Below are positions 43,162-51,325 of a DNA stretch of 64,000 bases, in pieces (the first letter of the stretch is position 1; each line of letters opens with the position of its first letter). The stretch covers positions 35,462 to 99,461 of the forward strand of contig CAZDQL010000011.1 in the NCBI GenBank assembly GCA_964507325.1. The letters are read 5' to 3'. The stretch comes from CAZDQL01 sp964507325. Lineage in GTDB: Bacteria; Planctomycetota; UBA1135; GCA-002686595. The translations under genes and the position numbers were made by a program. The notes under the pieces are model-generated. The model did not search any database, was not told where the DNA came from, and saw nothing but the letters and a program-made list of their open reading frames with translations.

Positions 43162-44510
43162 TGCTCAAGCGCAATCTCACACTCCCCGCGGCCTTCTGTG
43201 CCGCCCTGACCTTGGCCCTGCCCATCCACGCCGCCGACGAGAAGGAGGAGGCGCAGGAGGCGCAGGAGGGCCAGGAGGAAGAGCAGCCCGACGAGCCGGA
43301 GGAGCGCTGGTTCGCGGTGGCGGGTGGCGATGTCCACACCGGCACCGGCTCCACCCTGCGCGGCGCGACGGTGCTCTGCAAGGACGGCAAGATCGAAGCG
43401 ATCGGCTACGACCTGTGGATGCCGGAGGAGACCGAGGTCCTGGACGTCAGCGGCTATCGGGTCTATCCGGGCCTGGTGGCGGTGGGCTCCCAGGGGCTGT
43501 TCGGGGGTTCGAGCGATCTCGAAGACACCTTCAATCCCTTCAACCGCAACATGGTGTTGGCGCTGGCCGCGGGGATCACCTCGGCCGCCACGGGCAACGA
43601 GGTCGGCAAGCTGAAGTTCGGCGAGATCGAGGGCGTGCTCCTGGCCGACAACGTCTTCCACAACCTGAGCTACGGCAAGAGCAACCCAGCGGGCAAGCGC
43701 TCCACGCGCGAGAAGTTCGTCAAGGCCGCCGAGTACCTGCGCGCCTACCGCCAGTGGGAGATCGACAAGAAGACCAACAAGGACCTGAAGGAGCCCTCCA
43801 AGAAGGGGGTCGACGGGACGGTCCTGGGAGTGCTGCGCGGTGAGTTCCGCCCCATCTTCCGCGCCGACACGCGCACCGACCTGCTCGAGATCGCCCGCTT
43901 GGCTCAACGCTTCGGCTTCCGTCCGATCATCCGCGGCTGCCGCGAGGGCTGGACCGTCGCCGACGAGCTCGGTCGCGCGGGGGCGGCGGCGATCGTCACC
44001 GCGCGGGACCGCCGTAGCAAAGGGGAGCAGTACGTGCGCGAGGGAGGCTCCTCGATCGAGAACGCGGCCATCCTGCACCGCGCGGGCGTGCCCGTGACGG
44101 TCATCCCGAGCAGCCAGGGAATCAGCCTGGGCGGCATCGTCGGTCGCGACCTGATGCACCTCACCGTCGAGGTGGGCTTCGCCATCCGCGGCGGCTTGCC
44201 CGAGGACGCCGGGCTGGCCAGCATGACCATCGAACCCGCGCGCCTGATGGGCGTCGACCACCGGGTCGGCTCGATCGAGGTGGGCAAGGACGCCGACCTG
44301 GTCGTCACCGACGGAGACCTCCTGCACTACCAGACCTTCGTCCAGTGGGCGGTGGTGGACGGCAAGCTGGTCTACGACAAGGAGGCGGAGCTCTACTTCG
44401 CCCACATCCGCCCACGCCCGGAGGGTGCCGTGGCGCCCGAGGAGCGCTTGGACGAAGGCGAGAACCCCCCGGAGGAGGAGGGCGAGGCGGAAGGCGAGGC
44501 GGACGGCTAG
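43161..44510 (+). CDS. amidohydrolase array gene K: amidohydrolase-like protein without HxH motif, acidic ends
   Basis: 449 residues from ATG 43161 (an in-frame GTG is one codon upstream), overlapping the stop of gene J. A signal peptide (MLKRNLTLPAAFCAALTLAL) is followed by an acidic stretch (EEAQEAQEGQEEEQPDEPEE). The metal motif position reads YPGLVAVGSQGLFG. The family end GSIEVGKDADLVVTDGDLL is kept, then the protein finishes with a Glu-rich tail (EGENPPEEEGEAEGEADG). It closes the operon; a small hairpin follows about 60 nt downstream. Confidence 0.85.
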   Translation: MLKRNLTLPAAFCAALTLALPIHAADEKEEAQEAQEGQEEEQPDEPEERWFAVAGGDVHTGTGSTLRGATVLCKDGKIEAIGYDLWMPEETEVLDVSGYRVYPGLVAVGSQGLFGGSSDLEDTFNPFNRNMVLALAAGITSAATGNEVGKLKFGEIEGVLLADNVFHNLSYGKSNPAGKRSTREKFVKAAEYLRAYRQWEIDKKTNKDLKEPSKKGVDGTVLGVLRGEFRPIFRADTRTDLLEIARLAQRFGFRPIIRGCREGWTVADELGRAGAAAIVTARDRRSKGEQYVREGGSSIENAAILHRAGVPVTVIPSSQGISLGGIVGRDLMHLTVEVGFAIRGGLPEDAGLASMTIEPARLMGVDHRVGSIEVGKDADLVVTDGDLLHYQTFVQWAVVDGKLVYDKEAELYFAHIRPRPEGAVAPEERLDEGENPPEEEGEAEGEADG

Positions 44511-44570
44511 GAGGCTCCTGGTTACGAGACCGAAGGAGAGGGGGGGCTTCGAGAGGTCCGGGCTGCTGAT

Positions 44571-44590
44571 CCGTCTCTCTGGGGAGACGG
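44571..44590 (+). other. 7-bp hairpin after the amidohydrolase operon
   Basis: CCGTCTC, loop TCTGGG, GAGACGG forms a perfect short stem 60 nt after gene K. No U-run follows, so a Rho-independent terminator is doubtful; the next bases already belong to a promoter-like sequence. Confidence 0.35.
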
Positions 44591-44591
44591 A

Positions 44592-44620
44592 TTGACGTAG
44601 ACGCTAGGAAGTCGCAAAAT
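44592..44620 (+). promoter_or_regulatory. candidate sigma-70-type promoter for the small exported-protein genes
   Basis: TTGACG (44592-44597), a 17-nt spacer and CAAAAT (44615-44620) fit the -35/-10 consensus well, in an A/T-rich patch unusual for this region. It lies about 130 nt upstream of the gene at 44750 and would give that gene and the following one a transcription unit separate from the amidohydrolases. Confidence 0.5.
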
Positions 44621-44749
44621 ACTCTTAGCCGCTCCCTTGAGCCGAAACGGAGGGAGACGAGAAGCCAGGAGTATGCGAACACCTGCCGCACCTCACCCGG
44701 GCTCCAGGAGCCCCCAGGGGTCACGTATGACGTCTACCGGGGGGGGAGC

Positions 44750-45463
44750 ATGTTGACCCGTCCGATCCTGGTCGCCCTGATCGGCACGGCGCTCGCCTCG
44801 GGCGCGATCTCCGCCCTGGTGACCTGGAGCCTGATGACCGAGCTCGCCGAGCAAAAGGCCGGATCCCCGGGGGCCCGACCCGCTGGAGGGGAGACCACCC
44901 TCCGAGTCGATACGGCACCGCTGGCCTCGATCCCATTCCGGCCCGAGCTTCCGGCCCAGCGCCACCCGGTCCACGCCGCCCCCGAGCAAGGGACCGAGCC
45001 ACCGGAGGAGGCGAACGGGGACGAGACGTGGCCGGATGTGCCCATCGACTCCGAAGAGGCTCGCTTCCGCCGCCTGCTCTCTCACCAAGAGCGGTACATG
45101 AACTCCTGGGCGGAAGGCACGCAGCACAGGCAGCTCGTCCACGAGGCCCACGCTGCGGCCGCCTGTAGTGTGGCTGCGGTGCTGAGGGCCCAAGGGCGCG
45201 CCGACTTCGGTACCGAGGAGGAACGCCAGTTCGGCTTCAGCTCGAGGCCGGAGTACCAGGGCCAACAGGTCTTCTTCTGCGACTCCGCCCGCTACCGCGT
45301 CGATCGGGGCGAGTTCCCGGTCTACGACGTCACCCGGAAGCACCTCTTCCACGACCAGGTCCGCAACGGCCCGGAGCCTCCCCTACCCCCTGACTTCCAC
45401 ACGCAGATGGAGGCGCTGATCGCCCGCGGCATCGAGAGCTCCATCGTCCTACTGGACCACTGA
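44750..45463 (+). CDS. hypothetical membrane-anchored protein
   Basis: 237 residues. A single N-terminal hydrophobic helix (PILVALIGTALASGAISALV) anchors or exports the protein, followed by a Pro/Glu-rich linker and a C-terminal domain of about 140 residues with no family I recognise (RLLSHQERYMNSWAEGTQ, QQVFFCDSARYRVDRGEFPV). ATG 44750 is preceded by GGGGGGAGC. It follows a good promoter and precedes another small exported protein by 51 nt. Function unknown. Confidence 0.65.
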   Translation: MLTRPILVALIGTALASGAISALVTWSLMTELAEQKAGSPGARPAGGETTLRVDTAPLASIPFRPELPAQRHPVHAAPEQGTEPPEEANGDETWPDVPIDSEEARFRRLLSHQERYMNSWAEGTQHRQLVHEAHAAAACSVAAVLRAQGRADFGTEEERQFGFSSRPEYQGQQVFFCDSARYRVDRGEFPVYDVTRKHLFHDQVRNGPEPPLPPDFHTQMEALIARGIESSIVLLDH

Positions 45464-45514
45464 CGCCTCCCAACGACGTCCACACCGAGAGCGCTTCCAC
45501 CGAGGAGAATCAGC

Positions 45515-46003
45515 ATGAGCGACACCAAGCAGACGACCGCAGGCACCCGCCGCACGCTCCTCGTCCTAGGGATGCTGGCCGCAATCTCCACCAGCGGTCT
45601 GGCCTTGATGGCTGCTCCCACTCCAGTGGTTCCGGAAGACCCGATAGGGATCACGTGCGTAGGGGATCCCTGCATCGCGGACTTCTACCACTCCCCCACC
45701 GAGGCCTGGATCATCACGCCCGCCTCCAACGATGGACAGGGGCTGGGGGAGCCCGCGTCCGACTGCGATCCCTGCGACGACTGCGAGTCGACCGTGGGTT
45801 GGACCTTCGATCTCGCGGGCCAGCACCCGAACGTCAAGGCCTACGTCAGGTGGGCAGCAGGCTGCGAGGTCGGCAGCATCTCGTCGGGGCAGTCGGGGGC
45901 CTTCAGGGTGTTCAACCACTGCGACACGATCCCCTACGACATCCTCTTCAGCGACCCGGTCAACGGCAACGTCTGGGCCCACCTGTACTGCAACTGTCCC
46001 TAG
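45515..46003 (+). CDS. hypothetical small exported cysteine-rich protein
   Basis: 162 residues. A hydrophobic segment at about 14-33 (LLVLGMLAAISTSGLALMAA) looks like a signal peptide. The mature part carries nine cysteines, including CDPCDDC and a terminal CNC, suggesting disulfides or metal binding outside the cytoplasm. ATG 45515 has GAGGAG upstream. No homologue family is recognised. Codon choice is less biased than in the amidohydrolase operon. Confidence 0.6.
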   Translation: MSDTKQTTAGTRRTLLVLGMLAAISTSGLALMAAPTPVVPEDPIGITCVGDPCIADFYHSPTEAWIITPASNDGQGLGEPASDCDPCDDCESTVGWTFDLAGQHPNVKAYVRWAAGCEVGSISSGQSGAFRVFNHCDTIPYDILFSDPVNGNVWAHLYCNCP

Positions 46004-46066
46004 TCGGGCAACCTGACCAGCGACGTAGAGGGGACCTCCCCCCGGGAGTAGACTGGACTGCTCCCC

Positions 46067-47131
46067 ATGGTCCTGCGTCACCTCATGTGCGTCCTGGGAA
46101 ACCCCAGGGATGCGCGCAATCTGAGCCGTGAGGAGGCGGCCCGAGCCTTCGCCTCGATCCTCGCGGGAGGGGAGAGCGAGATCACCGTCGGCGCGTTCCT
46201 GACCCTGCTGCGCTGGAAGGGGGTCACCGTCGAGGAGCTGTGCGGTCTGGCCCAGGCCGCCCGCGCCCAGGCGCGCATGCCCTGCCAGGGCATGGCGGGG
46301 CTGGTCACCCTCTGTCCTCCCCACGACGGCCAGGACCTGCACCCACCCCTCGAGGTGGCGGCCGGGCTGGTGGCCGCCGGAGCCGGCGCGCGGGTCCTGA
46401 TCATCTCCGACCGCTGCGTGCCGCCGCGTCGCGGGCTGACCGCCGCCAGCGTGCTGGAGGCCCTCGGGCTCTCCATGACCTGGGATCCCACCGAGGCGGA
46501 GGACTGGATCGAGCGCGGCGGCTTCGCCGCGCTCTCGATCGCCGGGGTGCTGCCCGCCCTCCTGCACCTGCGCCGCGTGCGCGGGGAGATCGTGGTGCGC
46601 ACCCCCCTGGCGACGGTCGAGAAGCTCCTGGCGCCGCCCGGTTCGGCGGTCGTCCTGGGCGCCTGGGAAGGGCCGGTGCTCGGCACCGCGGTCGAGGTGA
46701 TCCAGGCCCTGGGCCATCCGCGCGGCGTGGCGCTGCAAGGGCTCGACGGGGGCGTCGTGCCCTCGGTGCGCAAGCGCACGCGCGGCATCCAGCTCGGCGA
46801 GGGACACCTCGTGCCCCTGGCCGTCGAGCCCGCCGATTTCGGGCTGGAGGCCGCCAGCGAGCCGGAGCTGCCCCTCTTCGGTCCTCCCGAGGAGGGCTAC
46901 GGCGCCGCCGACAACCCCGCCCTCGTGCGCGCCGCCGGGGAGATGACGCGCGCCGTGCTCGAAGGGCAGACCGGGTCCGCCCGCAACGCGACCCTGCTGG
47001 GGGCCGCGGTCGCCCTCAAGGCCTCGGGCCGCTGCCTGACCTTGGCGGAGGGGGTGGACGCCGCCGCCAACGCCCTGGATGGCGGTGCCGCCATGGGGGT
47101 CCTGCAGCACCTGCGGGAGCTGATCGAGTGA
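46067..47131 (+). CDS. anthranilate phosphoribosyltransferase-like protein (TrpD2/YbiB type)
   Basis: 354 residues with the glycosyltransferase family 3 layout: N-terminal helical domain (SREEAARAFASILAGGESE followed by ITVGAFLTLLRWKGVTVEEL) and an alpha/beta domain ending in GSARNATLLGAAVALKASG. The glycine-rich GTGGD loop of true TrpD is absent, so it is closer to the YbiB/TrpD2 branch, whose members bind nucleic acid and lack clear PRT activity. A tryptophan-pathway role is not supported by the neighbours. The stop overlaps the GTG of the Ppx/GppA gene (GTGA), so the two are coupled. Confidence 0.75.
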   Translation: MVLRHLMCVLGNPRDARNLSREEAARAFASILAGGESEITVGAFLTLLRWKGVTVEELCGLAQAARAQARMPCQGMAGLVTLCPPHDGQDLHPPLEVAAGLVAAGAGARVLIISDRCVPPRRGLTAASVLEALGLSMTWDPTEAEDWIERGGFAALSIAGVLPALLHLRRVRGEIVVRTPLATVEKLLAPPGSAVVLGAWEGPVLGTAVEVIQALGHPRGVALQGLDGGVVPSVRKRTRGIQLGEGHLVPLAVEPADFGLEAASEPELPLFGPPEEGYGAADNPALVRAAGEMTRAVLEGQTGSARNATLLGAAVALKASGRCLTLAEGVDAAANALDGGAAMGVLQHLRELIE

Positions 47132-48633
47132 GGAGCGGTGGGACCGCACCAGATTCCAGCTCCCTGGCCGCCGTCGATCTGGGCTCGAACAGCTTCCACT
47201 TGATCGTCGCTCGTGAGGAGAGCGGAGCGGTGCGCATGCTCGACCGACTGCGCGACCGCGTCGCGCTCGCGGAGGGGCTGACGCAGGAGGGTCGCCTGAC
47301 GGCTCCCGTGGAGGAGCGTGCCCTGGCCTGCCTGCGGCGCTTCCGGGAGCGACTGATCGACGTTCCCACCGACCGCGTACGGGCGGTCGGCACGGCGACC
47401 TTCCGCAAGCTCGAGCGCGGCTGCGACTTCCTCGCAGGCGGCGCAGAAGCGCTCGGTCACGAGATCGAGATCCTGCCCGGCCGCGAGGAGGCGCGTCTGG
47501 TCTACCTCGGGGTGGCGCAGACCCTGGGGGACGACGCGGGCCGCCGTCTGGTGGTCGACATCGGCGGCGGCAGCACCGAGTGCGTTCTCGGGGAGCGTTT
47601 CGAGTCGGAGTACGAGCGCACCCTCTCGATGGGCTGCGTGCGCTGGAGTCTGGAGCACTTCCGGGGGGGCAAGATCTCGCGCTCCCGCATGGAGCGCGCC
47701 GAGCTCGCCGGGCGGCTGCAGCTGGAGCCGATCGAGACCGCGTTCCGGCGGCGCGGTTGGCAGAGCTGCGTCGGGAGCTCGGGGACGATCCGCGCGGTGG
47801 CCGAGATCCTGCGCGCGAACGGTTGGGGGGACGGGACGATCACTCCCCGCGGACTGACGCGCATCACCCGCGCCCTGATCGACGCCGGGCACGCGGACCG
47901 CCTCGACCTCGCCGGCCTGGAGGAGGATCGCCGCGGGGTGATCGCCGGCGGCGTGGCGGTCCTGCGGGCGGTCTTCGCGGGGCTGGGCGTCGAGCGCATG
48001 GAGCCCTGCAAGGGCGCGCTGCGCGAGGGGCTGCTCTACGACCTCCTGGGGCGCATCCACCACGAGGACGTGCGCGAGAGCAGCGTGACCGCCTTTGCCG
48101 AGCGCTTCGGGGTCGACGCGGCCCAGGCGGAGCGCGTGCGCGAAACGGTCCTCGAGTTCTTCGAACAGGTGCGCGCCCCCTGGAAGCTCGGCGAGACCGA
48201 GCGCCGCATGCTCACCTGGGCCGCCAGCCTGCACGAGGTGGGCCTGACCGTCGCCTGGCCGGGGTTCCACAAGCACGGCGCCTACATGGTCGAACACGCC
48301 GACCTGCGCGGCTTCTCACGCCAGGGTCGGGAACGCCTGGCCCTGCTGGTGCGTGCCCACCGCCGCCGGGTGCCGGTGGAGCTGATCGAGGACCTGCCCC
48401 GCAAGCTGCGCAAGAAGACGCGCCGCATGGTGCTCCTCATGCGACTCGCGGTGCGCCTGCACCGCGGGCGAGGGGCACTGGACCTGCCGCCCCTCGGGCT
48501 CGAGGTCGACGGCTCGCAGCTGCGCCTGGTCGCGCCGGCGGACTGGCTCCTCGCCCACCCCTTGGTCCGCGCGGACGTCGAGGACGAGGCACTGGTGCTG
48601 GCGCCGCTGGGGTTCGAGCTGGAGCTCGGGTAG
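47128..48633 (+). CDS. Ppx/GppA exopolyphosphatase/guanosine pentaphosphatase family protein
   Basis: 501 residues, GTG 47128. The ASKHA-fold phosphatase domain covers about 14-315: AAVDLGSNSFHLIVA, AVGTATFRKL, VVDIGGGSTECVLG and SCVGSSGTIRAV. A C-terminal HD-like domain follows (WAASLHEVGLTVAWPGFHKH). It should hydrolyse polyphosphate or pppGpp. It is translationally coupled to the TrpD2-like gene, and the opposing ppk gene lies 2.7 kb away, so polyphosphate turnover genes cluster here. Confidence 0.92.
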   Translation: MRSGGTAPDSSSLAAVDLGSNSFHLIVAREESGAVRMLDRLRDRVALAEGLTQEGRLTAPVEERALACLRRFRERLIDVPTDRVRAVGTATFRKLERGCDFLAGGAEALGHEIEILPGREEARLVYLGVAQTLGDDAGRRLVVDIGGGSTECVLGERFESEYERTLSMGCVRWSLEHFRGGKISRSRMERAELAGRLQLEPIETAFRRRGWQSCVGSSGTIRAVAEILRANGWGDGTITPRGLTRITRALIDAGHADRLDLAGLEEDRRGVIAGGVAVLRAVFAGLGVERMEPCKGALREGLLYDLLGRIHHEDVRESSVTAFAERFGVDAAQAERVRETVLEFFEQVRAPWKLGETERRMLTWAASLHEVGLTVAWPGFHKHGAYMVEHADLRGFSRQGRERLALLVRAHRRRVPVELIEDLPRKLRKKTRRMVLLMRLAVRLHRGRGALDLPPLGLEVDGSQLRLVAPADWLLAHPLVRADVEDEALVLAPLGFELELG

Positions 48634-48757
48634 CGCACCGGGGGCGCGCCGGGACTGGGGTTTCCCCTGGGCCCGCCCCCAGCGTGCCGGGGGGCGCGTA
48701 GGATGCCTCATACCTGGTTCTTTCCGGCAACCTCTCCACAGCATCGAGGGATTCACC

Positions 48758-51310
48758 ATGCCTGCCTCTAGTCGGCGGTTCCGTGTTGCGTTCGTCAGTT
48801 CCTGGGTGATGGCCTTGGCGCCGGCTCTACTCGGTCAGTCGGATCCGCTCGTCGCGGGAGATGCGGTTCCCGAAGGTCTCTCGGCCGCGGACTGGGCGGG
48901 CATCCGGGCCGCGCACGAAGCGGGTCGGCACGCCGCCTACGAAGTCGAAGGCGGCTACCGGGCGCACAATCCGGGGCAGCAGTGGTCGACGTGCTTCGAT
49001 GGGAGAGGATTCACCACGCAGCCGGACGCGTCCGAGTGGACCTGGGGACTCGAGCTCCAGCGCTACGGCTTCGCGGGTAGTGAACGGGAAGTGAGCCTGC
49101 CCACGCGCACGAGCGCCGAGGGGGGACGCGTGACGTACGACTGGGGCACCGAGCTCCAGGAGTGGTACGTCAACGATCGGCGCGGCTTGGAGCACGGCTA
49201 CGTCGTGCGCCGCCGACCTGAGTTCGACGGGGAGGGAGACGCGGGCGCGCTGACCTTGACCCTCGCAGTGCGCGGCGGGCTTAGGCCTCTCGTGAATGCC
49301 GGAGGACGCGGGGCGCGCTTCGTGAACGACGCGGGTGCCGCGGTGCTCACCTACAGCGGACTCGTCGTGTTCGACGCCGACGGGCAGGAGCTGCGGGCGA
49401 GCATCGCCTGCGTCGACGGGAAGCTGCGCTTCACGATCGACGAACGCGACGCACGCTACCCGTTGACGATCGACCCCACCGCACATCAAGCATATCTCAA
49501 GGCGTCCAACAACGAGGCATACGACCTCTTCGGCACCTCCGTGTCGGTGTCAGGTGACACGGTGGTGGTCGGAGCGCGAGGCGAGGACAGTCAGGCCACC
49601 GATGCGAACGGCAACCAGAGCGACAACAGCGCTCCGTACGCAGGTGCGGCCTACGTGTTCAGGCGGAGCGGCGTGACCTGGAGCCAAGAGGCCTATCTCA
49701 AGGCCTCCAATACGGACGCATTTGACGATTTCGGCACCTCAGTATCGGTATCGGGTGACACGGTGGTGGTCGGGGCGCCATGCGAATCCAGCAATGCCAC
49801 TGGTGTGAACGGGGACGAGTACGACGACAGCGCCCCCAATGCAGGCGCCGCCTACGTATTCGTGCGGGGCGGTTCGCCACCGGTTTGGCGCCCCGAGGCC
49901 TATCTCAAGGCCTCCAACACGGATGCAGGTGACAGCTTTGGCTGGTCCGTTGCGGTGTCGGGTGACACGATCGTGGTAGGGGCATACGGGGAGAGGAGCA
50001 GCGCCGATCTGGTGAACGGGAACCAAGGCGACAACAGCGCGTCTTTTGCAGGAGCGGCCTACGTGTTCAGGCGGAGCGGTGGAACCTGGAGCCAAGAGGC
50101 GTATCTCAAGGCGAGCAATTCGGATGCACGCGACTACTTCGGCATCTCCATTGCTGTGTCGGCTGACACGGTGGTGGTCGGAGCGCAAAGCGAGGACAGC
50201 CAAGCCACCGGTGTGAACGGCAACGAGAGCGACAACAGCGCGTCTTTTGCAGGTGCGGCCTACGTGTTCAGGCGGAGCGGCGTGACCTGGAGCCAAGAGG
50301 CCTATCTCAAGGCCTCCAATACGGACGCAGGGGATTTCTTCGGCTGTTCCGTGTCGTTGTCGGATGACACGGCTGTGGTCGGGGCATTGTTCGAGGACAG
50401 TCGCGCTACTGGTGTGAACGGCTATCAGAGCGACAACAACGCCATTCGGTCTGGCGCGGCCTACATATTCGGTAGGAGCGGCGGGACCTGGAGCCACGAC
50501 GCCTACCTCAAGGCGTCCAACACGAACGGAGAGGACTATTTCGGCCATTCCGTGTCGGTGTCGGGTGACACGGTGCTGGTGGGTGCCTACTGGGAAGCCA
50601 GCAAGGCAACAGGAGTGGATGGCGATGAACTGGACAACAGCAGGCCCCGGGCAGGAGCGGTCTACGTGTTCCGGCGGAGCGGAGCGCTTTGGAGCCAGGA
50701 AGCCTACCTCAAGGCGTCCAATACGGGCACAGGGGACCAGTTCGGCCACTCCGTATCGGTTGCGGGTGATACGGCGGTGATAGGGGCAATCTGCGAATGC
50801 AGCGGGGCCACCGGTGTGAATGGGGACCAGAGCGACAACAGCGCGCTCGCTGCCGGAGCGGCCTACGTGTTCGATCTCGATGTTCCTTCGATCGGTACCA
50901 GCTACTGCGGCCCAGCGGCAGTCAACTCCTCCGGGCTGCCGGGGCTCATCCGTGCCTTCGGCTCGAGCGCGGTGGCGGACAACTACGTCACGCTGGTCGC
51001 CAGCCAACTCCCCATCGAGCAGCTCGGCTACTTCATCAGCTCCCAGACCCAGGGCTTCATCGTCAATCCCGGTGGCAGTCAGGGCAACCTGTGCCTCGGC
51101 GGCTCCATGGGGCGGCATCTCTTGACCGCCGGCAGCTCCGGGAGCGCGGGCAAGCGATCAGTCGTACTCGACCTGACCCAGCTGCCGACTCCGTCAGGCT
51201 CCTACGCGGTGCAGGCGGGTGAGACCTGGAACTTCCAGCTCTGGTTCCACGACAACAACCCCGGTCCGACGTCGAACTTCACCGACGGCGTGGCGGTGAC
51301 CTTCAATTGA
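48758..51310 (+). CDS. secreted FG-GAP (integrin-alpha-like) repeat protein with clade-type C-terminal domain
   Basis: 850 residues with a signal-like N-terminus (about 1-28). Residues about 30-245 are a non-repetitive domain. Residues about 246-706 hold seven repeats of about 67 residues with the pattern AYLKASN-x-DFFG-x-SVSVSGDTVVVGA, then GVNG-x-SDNSA and AGAAYVFRRSG, consistent with FG-GAP/beta-propeller blades. The last 145 residues (SYCGPAAVNSSGLPG to the end) form a domain I associate with secreted proteins of Pla163/Poly30-type planctomycetes, perhaps for surface attachment or sorting. Codons are less G/C-biased. It is probably an extracellular binding protein. Confidence 0.8.
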   Translation: MPASSRRFRVAFVSSWVMALAPALLGQSDPLVAGDAVPEGLSAADWAGIRAAHEAGRHAAYEVEGGYRAHNPGQQWSTCFDGRGFTTQPDASEWTWGLELQRYGFAGSEREVSLPTRTSAEGGRVTYDWGTELQEWYVNDRRGLEHGYVVRRRPEFDGEGDAGALTLTLAVRGGLRPLVNAGGRGARFVNDAGAAVLTYSGLVVFDADGQELRASIACVDGKLRFTIDERDARYPLTIDPTAHQAYLKASNNEAYDLFGTSVSVSGDTVVVGARGEDSQATDANGNQSDNSAPYAGAAYVFRRSGVTWSQEAYLKASNTDAFDDFGTSVSVSGDTVVVGAPCESSNATGVNGDEYDDSAPNAGAAYVFVRGGSPPVWRPEAYLKASNTDAGDSFGWSVAVSGDTIVVGAYGERSSADLVNGNQGDNSASFAGAAYVFRRSGGTWSQEAYLKASNSDARDYFGISIAVSADTVVVGAQSEDSQATGVNGNESDNSASFAGAAYVFRRSGVTWSQEAYLKASNTDAGDFFGCSVSLSDDTAVVGALFEDSRATGVNGYQSDNNAIRSGAAYIFGRSGGTWSHDAYLKASNTNGEDYFGHSVSVSGDTVLVGAYWEASKATGVDGDELDNSRPRAGAVYVFRRSGALWSQEAYLKASNTGTGDQFGHSVSVAGDTAVIGAICECSGATGVNGDQSDNSALAAGAAYVFDLDVPSIGTSYCGPAAVNSSGLPGLIRAFGSSAVADNYVTLVASQLPIEQLGYFISSQTQGFIVNPGGSQGNLCLGGSMGRHLLTAGSSGSAGKRSVVLDLTQLPTPSGSYAVQAGETWNFQLWFHDNNPGPTSNFTDGVAVTFN
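49493..50878 (+). repeat. seven in-frame tandem repeats of about 201 bp in the FG-GAP gene
   Basis: Successive TA(T/C)CTCAAGG(C) units begin at 49493, 49694, 49901, 50102, 50303, 50504 and 50705, giving periods of 201, 207, 201, 201, 201 and 201 bp. The constant period, with one 6-bp longer unit, and near-identical phrases suggest spread by unequal recombination. Confidence 0.9.
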
Positions 51311-51325
51311 CGGGGATGGGACGCG

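Noticed and set aside
49493..50878. CRISPR-like array because of regular repeats
   Set aside because: The repeats are 201 bp, in frame, and encode FG-GAP blades within one long gene. There are no spacers.
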